Assembly (NCBI GenBank): GCA_016777325.1
Contig: JADHRQ010000010.1
Span: 1-36,282 of the forward strand
Origin: Flavobacteriales bacterium
GTDB lineage: Bacteria; Bacteroidota; Bacteroidia; Flavobacteriales; Flavobacteriaceae
DNA: 36,282 nt
Reading direction: 5' to 3'
A program made the position numbers and the translations under genes. Under the pieces are notes generated by a model. That model was not told the DNA's origin and made no database searches. It saw only the letters and a list, made by a program, of their open reading frames with translations. This document shows, in pieces, positions 8,487-17,280 of this stretch. The first letter of the stretch is position 1. Each line of letters opens with the position of its first letter.

Positions 8487-9410
8487 ATGAATACAATCAT
8501 TATAGGAAGTGGACCAGCTGGATATACCGCAGCGATATATGCTGCTAGAGCAGACCTTAACCCAGTTATATACACTGGCTTGGAGCCAGGAGGACAATTA
8601 ACAACAACAACTGATGTTGATAATTTTCCTGGATATCCTAATGGAGTTGATGGTCCTACCATGATGAATGAATTGAAGGAACAAGCTGAAAGATTTGGAA
8701 CAAAAGTTAAAATTGACTTTATATCAAAAGTTGATTTTTCGAGAGAAAAGGGAGGTATACATAAGCTATATACTCAAAATGGTGATGAAATTAAATCCAA
8801 AACAGTTATAATAAGTACAGGTGCTTCTGCTAAATACCTTGGCCTAGAAAGTGAGCAAAGATTAATTGGTGGAGGGGTTTCTGCTTGTGCAGTTTGTGAT
8901 GGCTTCTTTTACAAGAATCAAGATGTAGCTATAGTTGGAGGGGGAGACACTGCAATTGAAGAAGCAACATATTTAGCAAAAATATGCCGTAATGTTACTA
9001 TGTTAGTCAGAAAAGATCACTTTAGAGCTTCAAAAGCTATGCAAAACAGATTAGCAAATTTTGATAACATTACTGTTTTGTTTAATCATGAGATAAATGA
9101 GGTAATTGGTGAGAGTGTAGTTGAGGGCATTGAGATTAAAAATAATCTTAATGACGAAGTTTCAGATATAAAAATTACTGGTTTATTTATTGCTATTGGT
9201 CATTCTCCAAATACAGATATATTTAAAGGAACTGTGAATATGGACGACAGTGGTTATATTTTAACTGATAAAATTTCTACAAAAACAAATATTCCTGGAG
9301 TCTTTGCAGCAGGTGATGTCCAAGACAAGGATTATCGACAAGCAATTACTGCTGCAGGCACTGGTTGTATGGCAGCACTTGATGCTGAGAGATATTTACA
9401 AGAAGTCTAG
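8487..9410 (+). CDS. trxB: Thioredoxin-disulfide reductase
   Basis: A 307-residue low-molecular-weight thioredoxin reductase of normal length. The FAD-binding Rossmann motif is GSGPAGYTAA at 7-16. The redox-active dithiol is Cys134/Cys137 in SACAVCDG. The NADPH-binding motif is GGGDTAIEEA, beginning near residue 151, and the C-terminal FAD motif is GVFAAGDVQDKDYRQ. It transfers electrons from NADPH to thioredoxin in the cytoplasm. It is transcribed alone, divergent from the nagB-like gene, and its stop (TAG) shares the palindrome CTAG with the stop of the convergent ureohydrolase-like gene. No frameshift or missing residue is seen. Confidence 0.97.
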   Translation: MNTIIIGSGPAGYTAAIYAARADLNPVIYTGLEPGGQLTTTTDVDNFPGYPNGVDGPTMMNELKEQAERFGTKVKIDFISKVDFSREKGGIHKLYTQNGDEIKSKTVIISTGASAKYLGLESEQRLIGGGVSACAVCDGFFYKNQDVAIVGGGDTAIEEATYLAKICRNVTMLVRKDHFRASKAMQNRLANFDNITVLFNHEINEVIGESVVEGIEIKNNLNDEVSDIKITGLFIAIGHSPNTDIFKGTVNMDDSGYILTDKISTKTNIPGVFAAGDVQDKDYRQAITAAGTGCMAALDAERYLQEV

Positions 9411-10543
9411 ATTCGTTTAGTAGCCTTTAACCATCTAATAGGTATGTTGTCATTAAGAGCATCCTGATAATCACTTTCTAGACATGGAAGGTAAGAAATA
9501 GACTTATTCTTTGATGCATCAATTAACATCCACCATTTTTCTGAGATCTTGCTTTTATAAAAAACAATGTCTCTTCCTGAAGTTTGAACAATATATTTAT
9601 TAAAAGTTTGTGAGTCGTTAAAATCGGATTCAATAATTCTCTTGTCAATTCCATCTAAAAAATACCATATTATTTCAGAATATAATTTTCTTGAAACCTT
9701 ATTATTACTTAGCTCAAATAAACCTAAAAAATTAGTTTTATTGCTTTGACCTGCATATTTAGTTAAAATACATGCTAATCTAGGATCTATTCCATTTGGA
9801 TTACCCTGAGTTTGATCATAAGATGCAGAAAATGATAAAGCTTTCATGTCAAAACTTACAATATTTGAATTTCTCATAATTGGCTCTGCTTTCATATTGT
9901 TCTCTGATATTTCTCCAAGAGAGATGTATTCAAAAAATAATTTTTCCATTAACTGAAGCTCATCATGAGAACATAAATGTCTTTGATATCCAATATTAGT
10001 GAAGTCATTTAAACTATTTGAATCATCAATTATTATCTTATTCATATAAGTTCTTCCTGATACCAATTCAGATTCCTGATAAAGATCAAATTGATTGTCA
10101 ATTGAAACTATATTAACCTTATCATTATGTGAGTCAAAAGATTTAAAAACTGGATATATCAAGTCATTGCTTCCTCCTATGATTACTAATACTATTTTCT
10201 TAGATAATAATTCTTTACATATTTCATAAAGAGCATGATAAGTATCATCAACAGTGTTTCCGCTAGGAAGATTTCCTAAATCAGATATAGATAATTTCCA
10301 ATTACTAAATTTTAACTTGTATAACTCCTTTCTAATAGAGTTTAAATCCTGAGTAGCCGATTGAAAAAAAGAATTTCTACACTCATCAAGACCTACAATA
10401 CAAACATTGGTTGACTCTAGGTTAGGAAGTCCGAATGATGATGTGTGAATAGCTAGTTTTTTATAAATAGAGCCTTGCAAATAATTTTCATTTAACTCAT
10501 CTATTAAGCTATCTGAAACAGGTTTGAGTAGGTCAAGACTCAT
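9407..10543 (-). CDS. Ureohydrolase (arginase/formimidoylglutamase)-fold protein with degraded metal site
   Basis: A 378-residue protein whose central order of segments matches the arginase/agmatinase/formimidoylglutamase fold, but whose metal ligands are mostly replaced. Where active enzymes have GGDHS, this has GGSND (123-127). Where they have DAHxD, this has DNQFD (149-153). Where they have SxDxDxxDP, this has SFDMKALSFS (230-239). Of the usual His/Asp ligands of the two Mn ions only scattered Asp remain, so hydrolysis of arginine or formimidoylglutamate is doubtful. Its ATG overlaps the topA stop by 4 bp, which means translational coupling with topA. Databases would probably label it formimidoylglutamase; I regard it as a probable pseudoenzyme of unknown role. 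Confidence 0.82.
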   Translation of the reverse strand: MSLDLLKPVSDSLIDELNENYLQGSIYKKLAIHTSSFGLPNLESTNVCIVGLDECRNSFFQSATQDLNSIRKELYKLKFSNWKLSISDLGNLPSGNTVDDTYHALYEICKELLSKKIVLVIIGGSNDLIYPVFKSFDSHNDKVNIVSIDNQFDLYQESELVSGRTYMNKIIIDDSNSLNDFTNIGYQRHLCSHDELQLMEKLFFEYISLGEISENNMKAEPIMRNSNIVSFDMKALSFSASYDQTQGNPNGIDPRLACILTKYAGQSNKTNFLGLFELSNNKVSRKLYSEIIWYFLDGIDKRIIESDFNDSQTFNKYIVQTSGRDIVFYKSKISEKWWMLIDASKNKSISYLPCLESDYQDALNDNIPIRWLKATKRI

Positions 10544-12990
10544 TTTTTCTTTTTAGGATTTAGATATTTTTGTGCAATTTCTAATGTAATAGTTTTGGGA
10601 TCTATCTCTTTTGGAATTTCTACTTTCTTTTTTCCTTTAGAAATTATAGACCTACCCCATCTCCCCTTTTCAACTTTAATATCTTCATCTATCCAATGAG
10701 ATATTAGTTTTTCTTTTTCCTTTTTAATTTTGAGTTCTATGAGTTCTTCAATTTCATTAATAGATAAATTATCAAATTCATAGGATCTATTAACATTAAT
10801 AAACATATCGTTCCACTTTATAAATGGGCCAAACCTCCCTTTACCTTTTGTAACAGGTAATTCATTATAAATATGGACAGGTTCATCAGCTTTTAACTTT
10901 TCATCAATTAATTCAATTGCCTTGTCAATTTCAACAGCATGGGGATCAAGATCATTTGGAATTGAAATAGACTTAGTTGAAAACTTAATATAAGGACCAT
11001 GCCTTCCATTATTAACAGTCACAATTTCATTTTTGTAACTACCAATTTCCTTAGGAAATTTGAATAACTCTAAAGCATCTTCTAGGGTTATAGTATCAAG
11101 TTGTTGGTCTTTAGTTAAACTTGCAAAAACAGGATTTTCTTCTTCATCTATAGTTCCAATTTGAGCAATTGGACCAAATTTCCCTAGCCTGACTTTTACA
11201 ACTCTTCCCGAACTTGGATCTGAGCCTAAAACTTTTTCTCCAGATTGTCTCTCTGCATTATCTCTAACTTCATTCACATTTTCATGAAATCCCCCATAAA
11301 ATTGCTTTATAATATCAATCCAATTTTGATCACCTGTTGCAATCTTATCAAAATTCTTTTCAACCTCAGCCGTAAAACCATAATCTAAAATATTATTAAA
11401 GTTGTCGACTAGAAAATCGTTAACTATCATCCCAATATCAGTAGGAACTAATTTTCCTTTATTAGAACCTGTCTTTTCTACTAGTATACTTTCATTGATG
11501 CCATCTTGTTTGAATTCAATAAAATTATATCTTCTTTCAACTCCCTCATTAACTCCTTTTGCTATATATCCCCTGTTTTGAATTGTTGAAATAGTAGTTG
11601 CATACGTTGCAGGTCTTCCAATTCCAAGTTCTTCAAGTTTTTTAACTAAGGAAGCCTCAGTAAATCGAGAAGGTGGTCTAGAAAAGGATTCTTTTGAAGA
11701 GATGTTTAATAAATTTAATTTTTCATCAATACTTAGCACAGGGAGAACACCTTTTTCTTCCTCTACTTCATCATCAGTTCCCTCAGTATATACTCTAAGA
11801 AAACCATCAAATTTTATTACCTCACCTCTAGCAATAAAAATTTGATCATATGAATTTGATTTAATATTAACTACAGTCCTTTCAATTTGTGCATCAGACA
11901 TTTGTGAAGAAATTGTTCTTTTCCAAATTAACTCATACAATCTTTGTTGATCATAATCAGAAGTGATTTCCTCAACATTAATATCTGTTGGCCTAACTGC
12001 TTCGTGTGCTTCTTGAGCAGATTTATTTTTGTTTTTATAATCCCTAAGATTAACATATTCGTTTCCATACTTAATTTCTATCTTTTCAACAATTGAAGAT
12101 TTTGCATCACTTGAAAGAGTAACACTATCTGTTCTCATGTAGGTTATAAGTCCAGCTTCATAAAGCTTTTGTGCAGTAGACATAGTTCTTGTTACACCAA
12201 AACCTAGCTTCCTTGAAGCTTCTTGTTGAAGAGTAGATGTTGTGAAAGGTGGGGTTGGGGATTTTTTTCCAGGTTTTTGATCTGTATTAGAAACATTAAA
12301 TATAGAACCATAGTTTTTTTCAAAGAATTCTTTTACTTCCTCTACAGAAGAATATTTTTCATTAAGTTCAGCTTTAAACTTAACACCAGAATTTGTTTCA
12401 AACACTGCAATTGATTTATAAGAGCTTTTTGTAGTAAAAGTTTTAATTTCTCTTTCTTTTTCAACAATTAGTCTAACGGATACTGATTGAACTCTACCAG
12501 CTGAAAGACCAGCCTTAACTTTTCTCCATAAAACAGGTGATAATTCATAACCAACAAGTCTGTCTAAAACTCTTCTAGCCTGTTGAGCATTAACCAAATT
12601 AAAATTAATTTCCCTAGGACTTTCAAGAGCTTTCAAAATTGCATTCTTTGTAATTTCATGGAATACTATTCTCTCATAATCTTTGTTAATTAAATCTAGA
12701 TTTTCGTATAAATGCCATGCTATTGCTTCACCTTCCCTATCTTCATCACTTGCTAACCAAACTTTATCAGAGTCTTTGACATATTTTTTCAAATCTCTTA
12801 TTATTGGTTTTTTTTCAGTTGGAACAACATACTTAGGTTTAAAATCATTTTCAATATCAACTCCAAGTTCTTTGACAGGAAGGTCTGAAATATGCCCAAC
12901 GCATGATACCACCTTAAAGTCTTGTCCTAAAATCTTTTCAATTGTCTTAGCTTTGGTAGCTGATTCAACAATAACTAAATTTTTTGGCAT
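10540..12990 (-). CDS. topA: DNA topoisomerase I (type IA)
   Basis: An 816-residue type IA topoisomerase that relaxes negative supercoils. The N-terminal Toprim domain starts VIVESATKAKTIEK and has the acidic Mg site SDEDREGE at 81-88. The catalytic Tyr284 lies in GLITYMRTDS. Strand-gate residues follow, including RPPSRFTEASLVKKLEELG and GRPATYA. Instead of Cys4 zinc fingers, the C-terminus (from about 590) holds several glycine/basic repeats such as GRVVKVRLGKFGPIAQIG, GRHGPYIKFS and GRFGPFIKW, ending in a lysine-rich tail; this arrangement is usual in Bacteroidota. The ATG at 12990 starts the conserved MPKNLVIVES. The ureohydrolase-like gene follows with a 4-bp overlap. The 5' gap to miaB is divergent. 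Confidence 0.97.
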   Translation of the reverse strand: MPKNLVIVESATKAKTIEKILGQDFKVVSCVGHISDLPVKELGVDIENDFKPKYVVPTEKKPIIRDLKKYVKDSDKVWLASDEDREGEAIAWHLYENLDLINKDYERIVFHEITKNAILKALESPREINFNLVNAQQARRVLDRLVGYELSPVLWRKVKAGLSAGRVQSVSVRLIVEKEREIKTFTTKSSYKSIAVFETNSGVKFKAELNEKYSSVEEVKEFFEKNYGSIFNVSNTDQKPGKKSPTPPFTTSTLQQEASRKLGFGVTRTMSTAQKLYEAGLITYMRTDSVTLSSDAKSSIVEKIEIKYGNEYVNLRDYKNKNKSAQEAHEAVRPTDINVEEITSDYDQQRLYELIWKRTISSQMSDAQIERTVVNIKSNSYDQIFIARGEVIKFDGFLRVYTEGTDDEVEEEKGVLPVLSIDEKLNLLNISSKESFSRPPSRFTEASLVKKLEELGIGRPATYATTISTIQNRGYIAKGVNEGVERRYNFIEFKQDGINESILVEKTGSNKGKLVPTDIGMIVNDFLVDNFNNILDYGFTAEVEKNFDKIATGDQNWIDIIKQFYGGFHENVNEVRDNAERQSGEKVLGSDPSSGRVVKVRLGKFGPIAQIGTIDEEENPVFASLTKDQQLDTITLEDALELFKFPKEIGSYKNEIVTVNNGRHGPYIKFSTKSISIPNDLDPHAVEIDKAIELIDEKLKADEPVHIYNELPVTKGKGRFGPFIKWNDMFINVNRSYEFDNLSINEIEELIELKIKKEKEKLISHWIDEDIKVEKGRWGRSIISKGKKKVEIPKEIDPKTITLEIAQKYLNPKKKK

Positions 12991-13165
12991 ATTATAATTT
13001 TGGGCCTAAAGTAAATAGATTTATTGTTATGATTAAAAAAAAAATAAAAATTTTAAAATTTGTTTAACATAATTGTTTGATGAAATCAAGAAATCTAAAG
13101 CTTAATTACTGACAAATTGGCATATTAGAAATTAATTAGCTATTTTTACTTGTTAATTAAATAAC

Positions 13166-14545
13166 ATTAAAGAAAAGTCTTTATATATCGAAACCTACGG
13201 ATGTCAGATGAATTTTGCTGACAGTGAAGTTGTTGCCTCAATTTTAAAAAAAGAAGGCTATCAACTAACTGATGATTCTAAAAAAGCCAATTTAGTTCTT
13301 CTAAATACGTGTTCAATTCGAGATAAAGCCGAACAAACTGTTCGTAAAAAGCTTAAAACATTTAATTCTCAAAAAAAAGAAAATAAAGATCTTAAAATTG
13401 GGCTTTTAGGATGCATGGCCGAAAGATTAAAAGAAAAACTTTTAGAAGAAGAGAAAATAGTTGATTTAGTTGTTGGACCTGATGCATATAAAGATTTGCC
13501 AAATCTTTTAGATGAAGTTGAACATAACCAAAAAGCAGTTAATGTAATTTTATCAAAATCTGAAACATATGGTGATATATCTCCTGTCAGAATTCATAAC
13601 AATGGGATAAATGCTTTTGTATCAATTACTAGAGGTTGTGACAACATGTGTACATTTTGTGTTGTCCCTTTTACAAGAGGAAGAGAAAGAAGTAGAAATC
13701 CTGAAAGTATTCTTAGAGAGATTAACGAACTTAATGAAAAAGGGTATAAAGAGATTACCCTTCTTGGCCAAAATGTCGATAGCTACCTATGGTATGGTGG
13801 GGGGGCAAAAAAAGATTTCAATAAAGCTAGCGAAAACGATAAGATGAATTCCAAAAGGTTTTCAAATCTGCTTGAAATTGTCGCTTCAAATTTTCCAGAT
13901 ATAAGAATTAGATTCTCTACATCAAATCCTCAGGATATGACTTTAGATGTTATTGAAACAATGGCTAAATATGAAAATATATGCAACTATATACATTTAC
14001 CAATTCAATCAGGAAGCGATAGAATTTTAAAGAAAATGAATAGACTTCATTCAAGAGAAGAATACCTAAGTCTTATTCGAAACATAAGAAAAATAATTCC
14101 TAATTGTGGGATTTCACATGATATGATGACAGGTTTCCCTACTGAATCTGAAAGAGATCATCAAGACACACTTTCTTTAATGGAGGAAGTGAAATATGAC
14201 TTTGGATATATGTTTGCTTATTCCGAAAGACCTGGAACATATGCTGCAAGGCATTTTAAAGATGATATCAGCCCTGAGATAAAACAAAGAAGACTTGAAG
14301 AAATAATTACACTTCAGCAAAAGCATAGCTTGGGGAGAAATAAAAGATTTCTAAATCAAGAATGCTCTGTCTTAATTGATAAATCATCAAAAAAATCAAA
14401 TGAATTTTGGAGTGGTAGAACAAGTGAAAATAATGTAGTTGTGTTTCCTAAGTATGAATTTTCGCTTGGAGAAACAGTAAATGTTCAAGTTAACAATTGT
14501 ACAACTGCAACGCTAATAGGAGATATTATTAAAGTTAAAGCATAA
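13166..14545 (+). CDS. miaB: tRNA-2-methylthio-N6-dimethylallyladenosine synthase, apparent ATT start
   Basis: A radical-SAM methylthiotransferase that adds 2-methylthio to i6A37 of tRNAs. The first ATG (13208) would begin MNFADSE, cutting off the conserved segment KSLYIETYGCQ that holds the first auxiliary-cluster cysteine. That segment is encoded in frame just upstream, back to a TAA at 13154, and the only plausible initiator there is ATT at 13166 (the known infC-type rare start). Numbered from this start, the auxiliary-cluster cysteines are 13, 49 and 83, and the SAM-cluster cysteines are 158, 162 and 165 (RGCDNMCTFC). A TRAM domain closes the protein. The stop overlaps the next ATG by one base. 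The 175-bp gap upstream (12991-13165) is AT-rich with no other gene. Function is sure; the start is not. Confidence 0.9.
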   Translation: MKEKSLYIETYGCQMNFADSEVVASILKKEGYQLTDDSKKANLVLLNTCSIRDKAEQTVRKKLKTFNSQKKENKDLKIGLLGCMAERLKEKLLEEEKIVDLVVGPDAYKDLPNLLDEVEHNQKAVNVILSKSETYGDISPVRIHNNGINAFVSITRGCDNMCTFCVVPFTRGRERSRNPESILREINELNEKGYKEITLLGQNVDSYLWYGGGAKKDFNKASENDKMNSKRFSNLLEIVASNFPDIRIRFSTSNPQDMTLDVIETMAKYENICNYIHLPIQSGSDRILKKMNRLHSREEYLSLIRNIRKIIPNCGISHDMMTGFPTESERDHQDTLSLMEEVKYDFGYMFAYSERPGTYAARHFKDDISPEIKQRRLEEIITLQQKHSLGRNKRFLNQECSVLIDKSSKKSNEFWSGRTSENNVVVFPKYEFSLGETVNVQVNNCTTATLIGDIIKVKA

Positions 14546-15807
14546 TGGATACAATACTTTCAGTAAAACAGAGATTTGGAATTATTGGAGATAATCCAAA
14601 ATTAAATAGAGCAATTGATAAATCTATTAAAGTGGCTAACTCTGACATATCTGTAATTGTAACTGGAGAAAGCGGAGTTGGTAAAGAGAATATTCCAAAA
14701 ATAATACATCAATATTCTCACAGAAAACATTCAAAATATATTGCTGTCAACTGTGGGGCAATACCAGATGGAACAATTGATTCTGAATTATTTGGCCATG
14801 AGAAAGGTGCATTTACAGGAGCTACTGCAAACAGAAGTGGATATTTCGAAGTTGCAGATGGTGGTACAATTTTTCTAGATGAAGTTGGTGAACTTCCTCT
14901 TGCTACTCAAGTAAGACTTCTTAGAGTTCTTGAAACTGGAGAATTTATCAAGGTTGGTTCCTCAAAAGTTGAAAAAACTAATGTTAGAATAGTAGCGGCT
15001 ACAAATGTTAAAATGGAAGAGGCTATAAGAAAAGGCAAATTTAGAGAAGATCTATTCTATAGACTGAGTACTATTATTATAGATATTCCTCCTCTAAGAA
15101 ATAGAAAAGAAGATATTCCTCTTTTATTTAGAAAATTTGCATCTGATTTTGCTCAAAAATATAATATGCCAACATTAAGGTTAGATGAATCAGCTCAAGC
15201 ACTATTATGTCAACAAGAATGGAAAGGAAATATTAGACAATTAAGAAATATTGCTGAACAAATGTCAATACTTGAAAAAGAAAGGAACTTAAAAACTGAA
15301 ACTTTAAATCTTTACTTACCAAATAAAGTTTCAAAACTACCTGCCACATTAGATGATGTGAAACAAGACTCCTCTTCTTTTTCTTCTGAAAGAGAGATTC
15401 TTTACAAGGTTTTGTTTGATATGAAAAGTGATCTTAACGATTTAAAAAAGCTAACCTTAGAGCTAATGAAAGATGATAACTCAAATGATATTAAAGAAAA
15501 GAATCAAGGTTTGATAGAAAAAATATATGGAGAAAATGATAAAATTGAAGATTCAAATAATTTAGATTTACAATCAGATATAAATATTGATATTCAAACT
15601 AAAAATGAAGATAACTTTGAATACGCAGAAACAATCGAAGAAGAGGAAACACTTTCTCTTCATGATAAAGAAGTTGAAATGATTAAACAAGCATTAATTA
15701 GAACTGGAGGAAGAAGAAAAAATGCTGCATCAGAGCTTGGAATTTCAGAAAGAACACTCTACAGAAAAATTAAACAACATAACCTTGGCGATGTTTCAGA
15801 TTTATAA
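14545..15807 (+). CDS. Sigma-54-dependent transcriptional activator (AAA+ / Fis-type), no receiver domain
   Basis: A 420-residue enhancer-binding protein that would open sigma-54 promoters. The AAA+ domain begins almost at the N-terminus: Walker A GESGVGKE at 41-48, the sigma-54 contact loop GAFTGA at 88-93, Walker B GGTIFLDEV at 106-114 and the arginine-finger region FREDLFYRLS at 166-175. Residues ~255-375 form a polar, largely acidic linker with no recognisable fold. A Fis-type helix-turn-helix ends the protein (GRRKNAASELGISERTLYRK). There is no receiver or GAF domain, so activity may be set by expression level or a partner. The gene overlaps miaB by one base and lptE by 17 bp. This arrangement is conserved in Flavobacteriia; its regulon is not visible here, although the groESL upstream region is a candidate. 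Confidence 0.95.
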   Translation: MDTILSVKQRFGIIGDNPKLNRAIDKSIKVANSDISVIVTGESGVGKENIPKIIHQYSHRKHSKYIAVNCGAIPDGTIDSELFGHEKGAFTGATANRSGYFEVADGGTIFLDEVGELPLATQVRLLRVLETGEFIKVGSSKVEKTNVRIVAATNVKMEEAIRKGKFREDLFYRLSTIIIDIPPLRNRKEDIPLLFRKFASDFAQKYNMPTLRLDESAQALLCQQEWKGNIRQLRNIAEQMSILEKERNLKTETLNLYLPNKVSKLPATLDDVKQDSSSFSSEREILYKVLFDMKSDLNDLKKLTLELMKDDNSNDIKEKNQGLIEKIYGENDKIEDSNNLDLQSDINIDIQTKNEDNFEYAETIEEEETLSLHDKEVEMIKQALIRTGGRRKNAASELGISERTLYRKIKQHNLGDVSDL

Positions 15808-16315
15808 AAATTTTATTACAGTTCTATTATTAGGTTTATTGACAGTCTCTTGTGGGATTTATAGTTTTACAGGATCATCTATTCCTGCTGGTGTTGAAAC
15901 TTTTCAAGTTGATTATTTTGAGAATACTGCTGGCGGTAAGCCTGGATCAACAATAGAGCCAGGCCTTGATAGAGATTTTACTATTGCATTGCAAGATTTA
16001 ATTGTAAATCAAACAAGTCTAAATCTTGTAAACCAAGGTGGCGACATAGTATACAGTGGTGAGATTACAGAATTTAGTGTTACTCCTATGGCTGCTACAG
16101 CTGAAATAAAGGCTGCTCAAAATAGATTAACAATGGCCGTTATGGTTAGCTATGAAAATATATTAAATGAAGAGGACAACATTGAAAAAAGATTTTCATT
16201 TTATTATGATTTTCCTGGAAATCTCCAAGTTTATGATATTAAAGATTCTGCTTTAGAAGAAATTTTTGAAAGAATTACTCAAGATATATTTAACGAAACA
16301 CTTGCAAAGTGGTAA
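15791..16315 (+). CDS. lptE: LPS assembly lipoprotein LptE
   Basis: A 174-residue outer-membrane lipoprotein. I chose the ATG at 15791 because it yields a proper lipoprotein signal, FITVLLLGLLTVSC; the longer open frame from 15722 would begin deep inside the sigma-54 activator gene and put unrelated residues before the signal. After the lipid Cys comes GIYSFTGSSIPAGVETFQVD, the usual start of Bacteroidota LptE, and the remainder fits the two-helix/beta LptE fold. LptE plugs LptD and helps deliver LPS to the outer leaflet. It overlaps the upstream gene by 17 bp and the downstream one by 7 bp, indicating one operon. LpxB, an earlier lipid A enzyme, is encoded elsewhere in the window. Confidence 0.9.
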   Translation: MFQIYKNFITVLLLGLLTVSCGIYSFTGSSIPAGVETFQVDYFENTAGGKPGSTIEPGLDRDFTIALQDLIVNQTSLNLVNQGGDIVYSGEITEFSVTPMAATAEIKAAQNRLTMAVMVSYENILNEEDNIEKRFSFYYDFPGNLQVYDIKDSALEEIFERITQDIFNETLAKW

Positions 16316-16908
16316 AAAAATCAGGAAATACATTTTCAAAAATTATTGAAGGATTTGATCCCATGGATTCCTCAAAATCTTTAGAACTTAAAAAAATTCT
16401 AAATTCCTATCCATATTTTCAATCCGCATCAGCCTATTATCTTAAAACACTTAAAGCACAAAAAAAGGATTCTTATCATGAATTACTTCCTAAGACAGCT
16501 ATACTAACATTCAACAGATCCGTTTTAAGAAATTGGCTGTCTTCGGATGAAATAAAAGATAATCAAGAGAAAATTAAAACTGAAAAATATTCTTTTCTTG
16601 ATTGGTTTGATGTGATAAATGATGATATTCCTAGAGTTGATAAGAAATTTGATTTAATAGATGAGTTCATAAAGAACTCACCCAAAATAAAGATCGATAA
16701 TAAATCTGAGGTTAAATCAAGTTTTAAGACAGACCAAAAGATTAAAGATGAGCTAATTACCGAAACACTTGCAAAGATATATGTGAAACAAAAAAAGTTC
16801 AATAAAGCAATTAAAGCATATGAAATATTAAGCTTGAAATATCCAAAAAAAAGTAGTTTCTTTGCAGACCAAATAAATGATATAAAAAAACTAAAAAGTA
16901 AAGAATAA
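16309..16908 (+). CDS. Conserved hypothetical protein with C-terminal TPR-like repeat
   Basis: A 199-residue protein, probably cytoplasmic since no signal or membrane segment is seen. The N-terminal part (about 20-50) has SLELKKILNSYPYFQSASAY, a helical motif I recognise from the unnamed protein that sits between lptE and secG in many Flavobacteriia. The middle is charged and low in complexity. The C-terminus (about 145-190) reads as one TPR-like helix pair, ITETLAKIYVKQKKFNKAIK followed by AYEILSLKYPKK. The start is taken as GTG at 16309, which overlaps the lptE stop; an internal ATG at 16363 would remove part of the conserved N-terminus. No function can be assigned; a scaffold role in envelope biogenesis is only a guess from position. 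Confidence 0.8.
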   Translation: MVKKSGNTFSKIIEGFDPMDSSKSLELKKILNSYPYFQSASAYYLKTLKAQKKDSYHELLPKTAILTFNRSVLRNWLSSDEIKDNQEKIKTEKYSFLDWFDVINDDIPRVDKKFDLIDEFIKNSPKIKIDNKSEVKSSFKTDQKIKDELITETLAKIYVKQKKFNKAIKAYEILSLKYPKKSSFFADQINDIKKLKSKE

Positions 16909-16910
16909 TC

Positions 16911-17249
16911 ATGGGAACCTTTTGGATATTAGTATCGCTTATTATTTTTGTATGTATTCTTCTAGTATTAGTTGTGATGGTTCAAAACCCTAAAGGTGGA
17001 GGTTTATCATCAACTTTTGGTGGTGGTCAACAACAAATTGGAGGTGTTAAAAGCACCACTGACTTTTTAGATAAAAGCACATGGGTTTTAGCTGCAATTA
17101 TTCTTATTCTTATATTGATTTCAAATGTAACTTTAATGAATGATTCTGAAAATACTGATTCTATTCTAATTGATGAATCAATCCCAGAGCAAACTATTCC
17201 AGAAATTCCAGAGCAAACTATTCCAGAAATTCCATCTGATTCAGATTAA
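16911..17249 (+). CDS. secG: Preprotein translocase subunit SecG
   Basis: A 112-residue inner-membrane protein with the SecG layout: a first membrane helix (about 3-24, ILVSLIIFVCILLVLVVMVQ), the cytoplasmic loop signature NPKGGGLSSTFGG (about 26-38), then a second helix (about 57-76). SecG assists SecYE in protein export. After the second helix is a short acidic/proline tail built from a duplicated peptide, IPEQTIPE. It starts two bases after the TPR-protein stop, so it shares that operon. The tail is not part of the SecG core and looks dispensable. Confidence 0.95.
   Translation: MGTFWILVSLIIFVCILLVLVVMVQNPKGGGLSSTFGGGQQQIGGVKSTTDFLDKSTWVLAAIILILILISNVTLMNDSENTDSILIDESIPEQTIPEIPEQTIPEIPSDSD
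17184..17231 (+). repeat. Perfect 24-bp tandem duplication inside secG
   Basis: Two identical 24-bp units lie at 17184-17207 and 17208-17231, each adding eight residues (PEQTIPEI) to the SecG C-terminal tail. The length is a multiple of three, so the frame is kept. This looks like a recent slippage duplication. Confidence 0.9.
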
Positions 17250-17280
17250 AGAATGTCATCATGTCAGAATTTTAAATATT

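Noticed and set aside
13117-13134. TTGGCA motif upstream of miaB as a sigma-54 promoter
   Set aside because: The -12 half (TTGC) is absent at the needed spacing.
15722-15790. Longer lptE starting inside the sigma-54 activator gene
   Set aside because: The additional residues would precede and spoil the lipoprotein signal; ATG 15791 gives a proper one.
16294-16777. A 16-bp identical stretch (CGAAACACTTGCAAAG) at the end of lptE and in the TPR-protein gene
   Set aside because: Both copies are coding, encode similar short helical peptides (ETLAK), and no flanking similarity exists; probably chance.
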